14,473 nt of DNA from JBCDBH01 sp039184055 (GTDB taxonomy: Bacteria > Acidobacteriota > Thermoanaerobaculia > Multivoradales > J023): positions 1-14,473 of the forward strand of contig JBCDBH010000129.1 of assembly GCA_039184055.1 (NCBI GenBank). The letters run 5' to 3'. The notes beneath the pieces were generated by a model that was given only the letters and a program-made list of their open reading frames with translations, made no database searches and was not told where the DNA came from. The translations under genes were made by a program, and so were the position numbers. This document shows, one piece after another, positions 7,015 through 14,354 of this stretch; positions within the stretch are counted from its first letter, which is position 1, and every line of letters starts with the position of its first letter.

Positions 7015-7039
7015 CTGTACCCAGCATCCGAGGAACACG

Positions 7040-10000
7040 ATGAAAGATCAGTTCTCGAGCCGCATTCTCGTGGTGGCCGCGTGTGCCGCCATGCTCGGCG
7101 CCGGTCTCGCCAGCGCCGCCCCCTTTACTTCGAATAGCTTCGGCGGTCTGACCGCGCGCGCCATCGGCCCCGCCGAAATGAGTGGCCGAATCGCGTCGCT
7201 CGACGCCGTACCCACCGATCCCGTGACCATCTATGCCGGCGCCGCCAGTGGCGGTCTGTGGAAGAGCGAAGACGCCGGCATCAACTTCGAGCCCATCTTC
7301 GACGACCACACGCAATCGATCGGCGCCGTCCGCGTCGACCCGTCCAACCCCGAGATCATCTGGGTCGGCACCGGTGAGCCGTGGGTCCGTAACAGCGTCT
7401 CGGTCGGTGAAGGTGTCTTCAAATCGACCGACGGTGGTGACTCGTGGAAGCTCGTCGGTCTCGAAGACAGTGAGCGTATCGGCGCCATTCGTATCGATCC
7501 CACCGATGGCGACATCGTCTACGTCTGCTCGCTCGGTCGACTGTGGTCGAGCGGTGGCGAACGCGGCGTCTACAAGACCACCGACGGTGGCGAAACCTGG
7601 GAGCTCGTCCTCGAGGTCGATGCCGACACCGGTTGCGCCGACCTCGACATCGATCCGCAAGAGCCCGAGATCCTCTACGCGGCGATGTGGCAGTTCCGCC
7701 GCTATCCCGATTTCTTCGAGTCCGGTGGCCCGGGCAGCGGTCTTTACAAGAGCACCGATGGTGGTGAGACTTGGGAGACGATTCACGAGGGGTTTCCCGA
7801 AGGTGATCTCGGCCGGATGGCGGTCGCCGTGGCGCCGTCGCGTCCCAGCCGTGTCTATGTGACGGTCGAGGCCAAGGCCGATACCGCGCTCTACCGTTCC
7901 GACGACTCGGGTCGCAACTGGGAGCGGATGAACTCGTCGCTCAACGTCAGCGTCCGGCCGTTCTACTTCAGTGAGATGGTGATCGATCCGACCGATCACA
8001 ACCGGGTCTACAAGCCGGGTCTCACCCTCGGTATCTCGAACGACGGCGGTGAATCCTTCACCAGTCTGATGGGCTCGGGCTTCGGCTTCGCCGTGCATCC
8101 CGATCACCACGCCATCTGGATCAACCCCGAAAACCCGCATCAGGTCGTGCTCGGCACGGATGGTGGCCTCTATGTCTCCGAGGACCGCGCCAACAACTGG
8201 CGTCACGCCGAGACCCTGCCGATCTCGCAGTTCTACCGGGTGAGCGTCGACAACCAGTGGCCCTATTGGGTCTACGGTGGTCTCCAGGACAACAACTCGT
8301 GGATGGGTCCGTCGCGGAGCCCGGGCGGTATCCAGGCGCGTGATTGGGAACCGATCGGTGTCGGCGATGGTTTCTGGGTCTTGGTCGATCCGGTCGACCC
8401 GAACTACATCTACGTCGAATACCAGGGCGGCATGTTCCAACGTCTCGACCGGCGCACGCTCGAGATCAAGAGCATCAAGCCGAACGCCAGCGAAGGTGAA
8501 GAGGATCTGCGGTTCAACTGGAACACGCCGATGCACATTTCGCCCAATGATCCGACGCGGCTCTACTACGGTTCGCAGTACGTGCACGTGTCGAACGACC
8601 GGGGCGAATCATGGCGCACCATCTCCCCCGACCTGACCACCGACGACCCGCAGCGTCAACGTCAGGCGATCACCGGTGGTCTCACCGTCGACAACTCGAC
8701 CGCCGAGAACAACGCCACGATCTACGACCTCGCCGAGTCGCCCAAGGACGCCAGCGTCATCTGGGTCGGCACCGACGATGGTCATGTCCAGGTGACCCGT
8801 GACGGTGGCGAGAATTGGACCAACGTCATCGCCAATATCCCGGGCGTGCCCGAGGGTACGTGGGTGTCGTCGGTGCACGCGTCGAATCACGATGCCGGCA
8901 GCGCCTTCGTCACCTTCGACGGTCATCGCACCGGCGACATGGCCCCCTATGTGTTCCATACCGCCGACTACGGCGCGACGTGGACCTCGCTGGTCACCGA
9001 AGACATCGAGGGCTATCTCTGGCACATCATTCAGGATCCGGTCAATCCGAACCTGCTCTTCCTCGGCTCGGAGTTCGGTCTCTACGTGAGTCTCGACGCC
9101 GGCACCACCTGGGCGCGCTTCAAAGAGGGCTTGCCGCGGGTCGCGGTGCACCACATGGTGATCCACCCGACCGAGCACGACTTGGTCATCGGTACCCATG
9201 GCCGTGGCATCTACATCATCGACGACATCACGGTGCTGCGTCAGCTCACCCCTGAAGCGCTCGATCAGGACGTCGCTCTACTCGACTCGCGTCCGGCGCC
9301 GATGATCATCGGTGGCAGCCTGTCGAGTGGCAACCCGAGTGAATTCGTCGGTGCCAACCCGCCGCAGGCCGCCTCGATCACCTACTTCCTCAAGAAACGC
9401 CACCTCTTCGGCGATCTCAAGGTCGAGATCTATGGTCAGGACGGTGAGCTGATCACCACCCTGCCGGGTCGCAAGCGTCCGGGTCTCAACCGGGTCGACT
9501 GGCCGATGCAGCTAGCGCCACCGAAGGTCCCACCGGCGACCGCTCTGATCCCAGCCTTCGCCGGCCCGAGCGTGCCCGAGGGCACCTATACGGTGAAGCT
9601 GATCAAGGGCAAGGAGACCTTGGAAGGCACGGTTGAGCTGGTGCCCGATCCGCGTAACCCGCACAGCAAAGAAGACCGTCTGATGCAGCAAGAGAAGGCT
9701 CTCGAGGTCTACGATCGTCTCGCCGATCTCACCTTCTTGGTCGACCGCATCACCGAGCTCCGCGACGGTGCGCAGGCCCGGGCCGAGCAGAGCACGGGCC
9801 GTCTCGCCGACGACCTCACCGCCTACGCCGACGACCTCGAGTCGAAGCGTACCGGTCTGGTCGCCACCAGCGAGGCCGGCTGGCTGTCCGGTGAAGAGAA
9901 GCTGCGCGAGAAGCTCGGTATCGTCTACGGCGATATCGTCGGCTACTCGGGTCGTCCGACCGACACCCAGCTGGCGCAGCTCGAGCTCTACAGCGGCAAG

Positions 10001-10219
10001 CTACGCGCCGCCGAAGAGGGCTTCGAGGGCATGCTCGGTGAGCGTCTCGCCAAGCTGAACAAGAGCCTCGAGCGTAAAAACCTCGAGCCTCTCGCCGCGC
10101 TCGATCGCGACAGCTGGGATGCCGAGCAGGAAGGCACCGCGGGTGCCGGGGTCACCGCCGAGAAGTTCGTGCGTGGTCCCTACGAGCTCTTCCAGCGCGC
10201 TGTGATCCAGGGCTTCTGA
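7040..10219 (+). CDS. secreted VPS10/BNR-repeat beta-propeller protein
   Basis: 1059 aa. The signal peptide (MKDQFSSRILVVAACAAMLGAGLASA) is cut near 26/27, giving an exported protein. The mature chain from about 38 to 730 is a sortilin/VPS10-like propeller studded with Asp-box (BNR) turns. Ones I can see start at 76, 129, 180, 238, 287, 333, 380, 518, 586, 641 and 684, for example STDGGDSW, TTDGGETW, TRDGGENW and SLDAGTTW. The propeller closes with the family's GTHGRGIYIIDD at 718-729. Residues about 780-870 look like a beta-sandwich (LKVEIYGQDGELITTLPG, EGTYTVKLIKGKETLEGTVEL). Residues about 875-1015 are helical and charged, probably coiled coil. Such proteins are often labelled glycosyl hydrolase, but no catalytic residues of a known GH family are evident, so that label is unsupported. 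AGGAA at 7031-7035 supports ATG 7040. It probably acts in the periplasm or outside the cell, binding peptides or glycans. Confidence 0.9.
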   Translation: MKDQFSSRILVVAACAAMLGAGLASAAPFTSNSFGGLTARAIGPAEMSGRIASLDAVPTDPVTIYAGAASGGLWKSEDAGINFEPIFDDHTQSIGAVRVDPSNPEIIWVGTGEPWVRNSVSVGEGVFKSTDGGDSWKLVGLEDSERIGAIRIDPTDGDIVYVCSLGRLWSSGGERGVYKTTDGGETWELVLEVDADTGCADLDIDPQEPEILYAAMWQFRRYPDFFESGGPGSGLYKSTDGGETWETIHEGFPEGDLGRMAVAVAPSRPSRVYVTVEAKADTALYRSDDSGRNWERMNSSLNVSVRPFYFSEMVIDPTDHNRVYKPGLTLGISNDGGESFTSLMGSGFGFAVHPDHHAIWINPENPHQVVLGTDGGLYVSEDRANNWRHAETLPISQFYRVSVDNQWPYWVYGGLQDNNSWMGPSRSPGGIQARDWEPIGVGDGFWVLVDPVDPNYIYVEYQGGMFQRLDRRTLEIKSIKPNASEGEEDLRFNWNTPMHISPNDPTRLYYGSQYVHVSNDRGESWRTISPDLTTDDPQRQRQAITGGLTVDNSTAENNATIYDLAESPKDASVIWVGTDDGHVQVTRDGGENWTNVIANIPGVPEGTWVSSVHASNHDAGSAFVTFDGHRTGDMAPYVFHTADYGATWTSLVTEDIEGYLWHIIQDPVNPNLLFLGSEFGLYVSLDAGTTWARFKEGLPRVAVHHMVIHPTEHDLVIGTHGRGIYIIDDITVLRQLTPEALDQDVALLDSRPAPMIIGGSLSSGNPSEFVGANPPQAASITYFLKKRHLFGDLKVEIYGQDGELITTLPGRKRPGLNRVDWPMQLAPPKVPPATALIPAFAGPSVPEGTYTVKLIKGKETLEGTVELVPDPRNPHSKEDRLMQQEKALEVYDRLADLTFLVDRITELRDGAQARAEQSTGRLADDLTAYADDLESKRTGLVATSEAGWLSGEEKLREKLGIVYGDIVGYSGRPTDTQLAQLELYSGKLRAAEEGFEGMLGERLAKLNKSLERKNLEPLAALDRDSWDAEQEGTAGAGVTAEKFVRGPYELFQRAVIQGF

Positions 10220-10254
10220 GACCGACGCGACGACCGATTCGTCGATCGTCGAAG

Positions 10255-10290
10255 AAAAGCCGACCGGGATCTCCCGGTCGGCTTTTCACT
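10255..10290 (+). terminator. strong bidirectional intrinsic terminator after the VPS10 gene
   Basis: A 14-bp perfect stem, AAAAGCCGACCGGG (10255-10268) with CCCGGTCGGCTTTT (10273-10286), has an ATCT loop and is followed by CACTTTT. The A-run on the left arm would also let it act on the opposite strand. A smaller CGACGA/TCGTCG hairpin sits just upstream at 10228-10244. It cleanly separates the VPS10 gene from the His-rich gene. Confidence 0.9.
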
Positions 10291-10328
10291 TTTATGGCCG
10301 AAAGTCATAGAAAGATCCCCGCCCGAAC

Positions 10329-10384
10329 ATCCAAATCGAGCTTGGATCGCTATACTGACGATGTGAGGCGAATCTTTCAGTATA
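10329..10384 (+). promoter_or_regulatory. predicted regulated promoter of the His-rich gene with two inverted repeats
   Basis: TATACT at 10351-10356 is a very good -10. Just upstream is a perfect dyad, ATCCAA (10329-10334), 7 nt, TTGGAT (10342-10347), which ends 3 nt before the -10. A second perfect dyad overlaps the -10: TATACTGA (10351-10358), 18 nt, TCAGTATA (10377-10384). The -35 region has no TTGACA-like hexamer, so an activator may be needed. A dyad with a 7-nt centre abutting the -10 recalls operators of MerR-family metal sensors, but no regulator gene is in the window, so that is inference. The predicted start of transcription falls near 10363. Confidence 0.5.
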
Positions 10385-10392
10385 AGCGACTC

Positions 10393-10851
10393 ATGGAGCT
10401 CCGCGCGCTGCATCCGGCGCACATGGGTGCCCTTTGCCTCACCGCGACGATGCTGGTGAGCTTTGCCAGCGAGGTGTTGAGTCCGGGTCGTCACATCCAC
10501 GGATCTCCCGATGGACTCGTCCACCACCATCACGTCTTTCTCGGGCCGCACGATCATTCTCATGAGCACCATGCCCACGATCACCATCATGCCCACGACC
10601 ACCACGCTCACGGGCACCATGCTCACCACCATCACGACGAATCACCAGCCGAAGCCCCCGCGGGCGAGCACGACAGCACCTTTCTCCTCACCGGAGGCTT
10701 CGAGCTCCTAACCGCGTCGTCCGGTACCGCTCTCCCTCTTCATTCGGTCACCTCACCCGACCGCGTCGCCCTACCCGGCAACGATCCGAGCACCCGTTCC
10801 CTACCCCGGCTTCCGGGTGGCTCACGCGCACCGCCACACAGCCTGAGCTGA
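10393..10851 (+). CDS. exported histidine-rich, probably metal-binding protein
   Basis: 152 aa from ATG 10393. The N-terminus (MELRALHPAHMGALCLTATMLVSFASEV) has one hydrophobic stretch at about 11-28 that looks like a signal peptide or anchor. Residues 34-81 hold 25 histidines in 48 residues, mixed with Asp, Ala and Gly (HHHH at 44-47, DHHHAHDHHAHGHHAHHHH). The total is 30 His, a clear transition-metal (Zn, Cu, Ni or Co) binding tract. The rest is unstructured in appearance and ends RAPPHSLS. No known enzyme domain is present. The start is uncertain: no Shine-Dalgarno precedes 10393. ATG 10423 and an in-frame GTG at 10363, which coincides with the predicted transcription start and could be leaderless, are alternatives. 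It lies 218 nt before a TonB-dependent receptor on the same strand, suggesting metal binding, buffering or delivery at the cell envelope. The exact role is unknown. Confidence 0.72.
   Translation: MELRALHPAHMGALCLTATMLVSFASEVLSPGRHIHGSPDGLVHHHHVFLGPHDHSHEHHAHDHHHAHDHHAHGHHAHHHHDESPAEAPAGEHDSTFLLTGGFELLTASSGTALPLHSVTSPDRVALPGNDPSTRSLPRLPGGSRAPPHSLS
10522..10641 (+). repeat. CAC/CAT histidine-codon low-complexity tract
   Basis: About 120 nt of imperfect CAC/CAT repeats interrupted by GCC, GCT, GAC and GAT encode the His-rich tract. The codon mix is varied, which fits selection on the protein and not a recent simple-repeat expansion. It is prone to length change by slippage. Confidence 0.75.
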
Positions 10852-10872
10852 CCTCGCACCCGGATCCGACCA

Positions 10873-10887
10873 GGCGTCGATGACGCC
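10873..10887 (+). terminator. small hairpin after the His-rich gene, weak terminator candidate
   Basis: GGCGTC (10873-10878) and GACGCC (10882-10887) form a perfect 6-bp stem with a GAT loop, 21 nt after the His-rich stop codon. The nearest T-rich run (CTTGCTTTTCC) is about 13-25 nt further on, so termination would be poor. The rest of the 218-nt gap to the receptor gene holds another short CATGGC/GCCATG dyad at 10929-10942 and no cobalamin-riboswitch-like motif. Confidence 0.25.
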
Positions 10888-11069
10888 AGGTTCGATCTCG
10901 CTTGCTTTTCCATCGCACCCTCGAGTGCCATGGCTCGCCATGTTGTTTTGCCGCCACGAAAGCGGCTAGCCCGCGCGTTTCACCATCATCGTGAGACATG
11001 AGGGCGAAGTAAGTCTGTGTGTGTCCGATTCGCGTGCCCGCCCGCCGGGTTCGCCACGAAAGGTGTCTC

Positions 11070-13151
11070 ATGTCTTTTTCCCGACTCTCGGGTCTCTTTG
11101 CCGTGGTGCTTTGCGCCACGCTGTTCTTCCCCCTCGCCATCCAAGCCCACGATCCCGAAACCAGCGACGAACCCTTGGAAATCTACGACGAGGTCGAGGT
11201 ACGTGAACGCGCCGACGATCTGGTCGGTATCGCCAGCTCGGCGACCGAAGGTTCCACCGGCCGGCTCGATCTCGCCAAACGACCGATTCTTCGTCCCGGC
11301 GAGCTGCTCGAAACCACTCCCGGTTTGGTCGCGACCCAACACTCGGGTGGTGGCAAGGGCAATCAATTCTTCATCCGTGGCTTCAATCTCGATCACGGCA
11401 CCGATTTCAGCGTCCGCGTCGCCGGGGTGCCGGTGAACATGCCGACTCACGGCCATGGTCAGGGCTACGCCGATCTGAGCTTCCTGATTCCCGAGCTGGT
11501 CGACCGGGTGCGCTATCGCAAGGGACCGTATTTCGCCGATCAGGGTGACTTCTCAGCGGCTGGCGGGGTCGACATGGAAATCGTCGATTCGCTTCCCGAA
11601 GGCCGGCTCCAGATCACCGGTGGCTCGTACGAATTCGGGCGCCTCCTGTGGGCCGACAGCTTCGAGATCGACGGCAACAACCTGGTGGCCGGCATCGAGC
11701 TCTTCAACCAGAACGGCCCCTGGACCCGTGAGGAGGAATACCAAGGCTACAAGGCGCTGGTGAATTACACCGGCGGCACGGTCGAGCGCGGCTACGGCAT
11801 CACCGCCATGGCCTACGACGCTGATTGGCTGTCCACCGACCAGATCCCGCGTCGCGCGGTCGAAAGTGGCCTGATCGACCGTTTCGATCTGATCGATCCC
11901 GGCCCGCGTGGAGACACCAAACGCTTCAGCCTGTCGGCACACGTCCATCGTGGTGACGACAATCGCTACACCCGGTTGAGCGGCTACGTCATGGCCTACG
12001 ACTTCGGCCTGGTGTCGAATTTCACCTATTTCCTCGAAGATCCCGACAACGGTGACCAATTCGAACAGGCCGACGAGCGCGTTACGGCGGGTCTCGACCT
12101 CCGTCGCTCGTGGCTGCTCAACATGGGCGACCGGCGGGTCGAGACCAGCGCCGGCGTGTCGTTTCGTTACGACGACATCGACAACGGGCTGTTTCGGACT
12201 CGCGAGCTGACCCGGATCGCGACGGTGCGTGACGACGAGATCGAGCAGTTGACCGCCGGTGTGTGGGGTGAGGCGTCGGTGCAGTTCAGCGACACCTTCC
12301 GGGCTCGCTTCGGCCTCCGTGCCGACTACTTCGACGCCGACGTCAGCGCCAACCTGCCGATCAATTCGGGGAGCGAGAGCGACACCCTGCTGAGCCCGAA
12401 GGTGAGCCTGATCTTCGGTCCGTGGAAGTCGACCGAGGTGTACGTCAACTTCGGCTACGGCTTTCATTCCAACGACGCGCGTGGCACGGTGATCCGGGTC
12501 GATCCGACCACCGGTGAGCCGGCGACACCGGTCGAGCCACTGGTGCGCGCCACCGGCGCCGACATCGGCTTTCGCACCACGTTCTTTCCGGGTCTGCAGA
12601 CCACCGTGACGGTGTTCGCGCTCGAGCTCGACTCGGAGCTCGTCTTCGTCGGTGACGGTGGCGCCACCGAAGCCAACGGCGCCAGCCGCCGCGTCGGTAT
12701 CGAGCTGGCCAACTTCTACCAGATCAACCCCCAGCTGGCGATCGATCTCGACGTCACGCTGACCGACGGCGAATTCACCGAGGAACCGTCGAATGCCAAC
12801 GAGATCCCGGGCGCCATCGGCACCACCATCGCCGCCGGTTTGTCGTTCGAAGACGTCGGTAACTTCTTCGGCGCTCTGCGCTGGCGCTATTTCGGCGATG
12901 TTCCCTTGATCGAGGACGGCTCGGTCGAATGGGAGTCGTCGTCGTTGGTCAACGCACGGCTCGGCTATCGCTTCGCCAACGGTCTCGAGGTCGCGCTCGA
13001 TATCTTCAACCTCCTCGACTCGGAGGATTCGGACATCGAGTATTTCTACGCCTCGCGTCTTCTGGGTGAGCCCGCCGACGGCGTCGAAGACGTGCACTTC
13101 CATCCCGTGGAAGAGCGCTCGGCGCGTCTGACCGCGATCTGGCGCTACTGA
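11070..13151 (+). CDS. TonB-dependent outer-membrane receptor, probably metal-related
   Basis: 693 aa. The signal peptide (MSFSRLSGLFAVVLCATLFFPLAIQA) is cut near 26/27, leaving a mature end that starts HDPE. A TonB-box-like segment (IYDEVEVRERADDLVG, about 38-53) leads into the plug domain at about 60-170. The plug has RPGELLETTPGLVATQHSGGGKGNQFFIRGFNLDHGTDFSV and the subfamily hallmark VPVNMPTHGHGQGYADLSFLIPE at 120-142. The remaining ~500 residues alternate beta strands of a 22-strand barrel. A HFHPVEERSARL segment precedes the last strand, and the chain ends in aromatic WRY, as outer-membrane barrels do. AAAGGTG about 6 nt upstream supports ATG 11070 over the in-frame upstream extension. 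It imports a chelate or small ligand using TonB energy. The neighbouring His-rich protein and the receptor's own His motifs point to a transition metal complex (inference). No TonB, ExbB or ABC permease is in the window. Confidence 0.92.
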   Translation: MSFSRLSGLFAVVLCATLFFPLAIQAHDPETSDEPLEIYDEVEVRERADDLVGIASSATEGSTGRLDLAKRPILRPGELLETTPGLVATQHSGGGKGNQFFIRGFNLDHGTDFSVRVAGVPVNMPTHGHGQGYADLSFLIPELVDRVRYRKGPYFADQGDFSAAGGVDMEIVDSLPEGRLQITGGSYEFGRLLWADSFEIDGNNLVAGIELFNQNGPWTREEEYQGYKALVNYTGGTVERGYGITAMAYDADWLSTDQIPRRAVESGLIDRFDLIDPGPRGDTKRFSLSAHVHRGDDNRYTRLSGYVMAYDFGLVSNFTYFLEDPDNGDQFEQADERVTAGLDLRRSWLLNMGDRRVETSAGVSFRYDDIDNGLFRTRELTRIATVRDDEIEQLTAGVWGEASVQFSDTFRARFGLRADYFDADVSANLPINSGSESDTLLSPKVSLIFGPWKSTEVYVNFGYGFHSNDARGTVIRVDPTTGEPATPVEPLVRATGADIGFRTTFFPGLQTTVTVFALELDSELVFVGDGGATEANGASRRVGIELANFYQINPQLAIDLDVTLTDGEFTEEPSNANEIPGAIGTTIAAGLSFEDVGNFFGALRWRYFGDVPLIEDGSVEWESSSLVNARLGYRFANGLEVALDIFNLLDSEDSDIEYFYASRLLGEPADGVEDVHFHPVEERSARLTAIWRY

Positions 13152-13169
13152 GGTAGCAAGCGAGAGTTG

Positions 13170-13211
13170 GACGGTGCGATCGGAGTCGTCGCGCGATACG
13201 ATCGCACCGTC
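13170..13211 (+). promoter_or_regulatory. perfect 13-bp inverted repeat directly before the methyltransferase ATG
   Basis: GACGGTGCGATCG (13170-13182) and CGATCGCACCGTC (13199-13211) are exact reverse complements separated by 16 nt. The right arm ends on the base before ATG 13212. It starts 18 nt after the receptor stop codon. No T-run follows, so it is not a normal terminator. In RNA it would hide the ribosome-loading region; in DNA it could be an operator. Confidence 0.65.
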
Positions 13212-14354
13212 ATGCGCCGCTCTCTCCTCGACCACCTGCAATGTCCGGCGAGCCATCAACCGCTCGACGTGGCGGCGGTACACAGCCGTTTCTCACTCGA
13301 TGGTGACGAGCACATCGTCGACGGTGTGCTCGCCAGCACCGATGGCGCGTTTCGCTACCCGGTGCTCGACGAGATTCCACGGCTGCTCGCGCCGTCGTGG
13401 TGGAATGACGACGAGCGCGCGGTGCTCGAACGCACCGTCGATACGCGGACCGTCGAGCCCGAGATGGTCGATCCGGCGATGCTCGAAGCCGAGATTCGGC
13501 GGCGCGCGGTGGCGCGGTGGACGATCGACGGCGAGCTCAGCGACGACCGACGCGCCCGCGCCCACAGCGAAGGCGATTACATCGTCGCCGAGATGTACGG
13601 CGACAACAAACGTAAATACGTCGACATCCTGACGCCCCATATCGACTCGGTCGACTCTCTGCTCGAGCTGGGTGGCAATTTCCCGGGGCTCACCCGGGTG
13701 CTCTCCGAACGCTTCAAGCCGCGACGCGCGGTGGTGGCGAATCTGGCGATCACCTACCCCGAAGCCTTCAAAAGCCCGCGCCGCGACATCGCGTGCGTGC
13801 GTGCCGACGCGCAAGCTCTGCCGTTCCGCGATGGCGATTTCGAGCTGGTGGTCACCGCCTTCATGCTCGAGCACGTTCCGGACTGGCGCCGCGCGATGGA
13901 TCACATCCTGCGGGTCGGCGAACGAGCCTTTGTCGCCTTTGGTCCCAACGCCGCGTTTCCGTTCGAGGTCGGTCACGTCAACGCGCCGCTCGCCGGCAGT
14001 CTGCCGGCGCCGCTCGATCGATGGGTGGCGTGGCCCTTTCTCGCCGCCACCGGCAAGCGCCGGTCTCTACGCAGCATCAAAGCCATTCTCGACCACGTCT
14101 ACCACGTCTCGGCGTGGCGTTTTCGCGGCCGCGCGAAACGCCTCGGCGCGGCGCCACACAACCTCTTTCCAGCCTTGGTCGAGCGCATCATCGCCGATAA
14201 AGAAGCGCCGCTCACCGGCCCGCGTCGAGTGCTCAAACGCTTCCCCGCTCTCGGCCGGCTGACCGCCCGGCTGCTCGCCACCACCGGTCTCGAACCGCAG
14301 ATGTACTATCTTCTGCGTGGACACACCGGCCTTCTGCGTGGACGCACCGGGTGA
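13212..14354 (+). CDS. SAM-dependent methyltransferase with degenerate Trm112-like N-terminus
   Basis: 380 aa. Residues 1-60 resemble a Trm112-type small domain (SLLDHLQCPASHQPL, then IVDGVLASTDGAFRYPVLDEIPRLL), but only one of the usual zinc-binding Cys is left (Cys11), so metal binding is doubtful. Residues about 125-255 form a class I methyltransferase core. Motif I is VDSLLELGGNFPG (147-159), with the glycines shifted from the classic ExGxGxG. DAQALPFRDGDFELVVTAFMLEHVPDW at 199-225 is the Methyltransf_11 signature. The last ~120 residues are basic and helical with no identified domain. A TTG at 13167 would add 15 residues but place the 13-bp inverted repeat inside the gene; ATG 13212 starts right at the Trm112-like fold and is preferred, despite lacking a Shine-Dalgarno. 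It overlaps the next gene, a GT-C glycosyltransferase, by 4 nt. This suggests a joint role in glycan or lipid-linked sugar modification (inference). Confidence 0.82.
   Translation: MRRSLLDHLQCPASHQPLDVAAVHSRFSLDGDEHIVDGVLASTDGAFRYPVLDEIPRLLAPSWWNDDERAVLERTVDTRTVEPEMVDPAMLEAEIRRRAVARWTIDGELSDDRRARAHSEGDYIVAEMYGDNKRKYVDILTPHIDSVDSLLELGGNFPGLTRVLSERFKPRRAVVANLAITYPEAFKSPRRDIACVRADAQALPFRDGDFELVVTAFMLEHVPDWRRAMDHILRVGERAFVAFGPNAAFPFEVGHVNAPLAGSLPAPLDRWVAWPFLAATGKRRSLRSIKAILDHVYHVSAWRFRGRAKRLGAAPHNLFPALVERIIADKEAPLTGPRRVLKRFPALGRLTARLLATTGLEPQMYYLLRGHTGLLRGRTG
14310..14351 (+). repeat. 21-bp tandem duplication at the methyltransferase 3' end
   Basis: The 21-nt unit at 14310-14330 is repeated at 14331-14351 with 19 of 21 bases the same, coding LLRGHTG then LLRGRTG as the final 14 residues. 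The second copy ends at the GTG start of the next gene, so the duplication shaped the gene junction. Confidence 0.75.

Noticed and set aside
6170..8587. Very long open frame (about 800 codons) on the minus strand opposite the LolA-like and VPS10 genes
   Set aside because: It is antisense to two clear genes with signal peptides, family motifs and ribosome binding sites. Its Val/Asp/Arg/His-rich composition is what the complement of a C/G-ending plus-strand frame produces, and it spans a terminator.
7040..10219. Glycosyl hydrolase / sialidase assignment for the BNR protein
   Set aside because: Asp-box repeats alone do not show catalysis, and the sialidase Arg triad context and nucleophile motifs are not evident.
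10180..10635. Minus-strand frame with a Val/Met-rich start opposite the His tract
   Set aside because: The hydrophobic-looking start is just the complement of CAC/CAT codons, and it crosses the strong terminator at 10255-10286.
10522..10641. CRISPR-like or satellite repeat array
   Set aside because: The periodicity is codon-level CAC/CAT with no fixed repeat unit and no spacers, and the reading frame is kept.
10852..11069. Cobalamin riboswitch before the TonB receptor
   Set aside because: I looked for the conserved B12-box-like GCCACTG core and associated motifs and did not find them.
13170..13211. Intrinsic terminator of the TonB receptor gene
   Set aside because: The stem is strong, but no T-tract follows it and the ATG of the next gene comes immediately after.
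11553..13283. Long minus-strand open frame opposite the TonB receptor
   Set aside because: Same GC-driven shadow effect, with no recognisable domain. It crosses the receptor stop and the inverted repeat.
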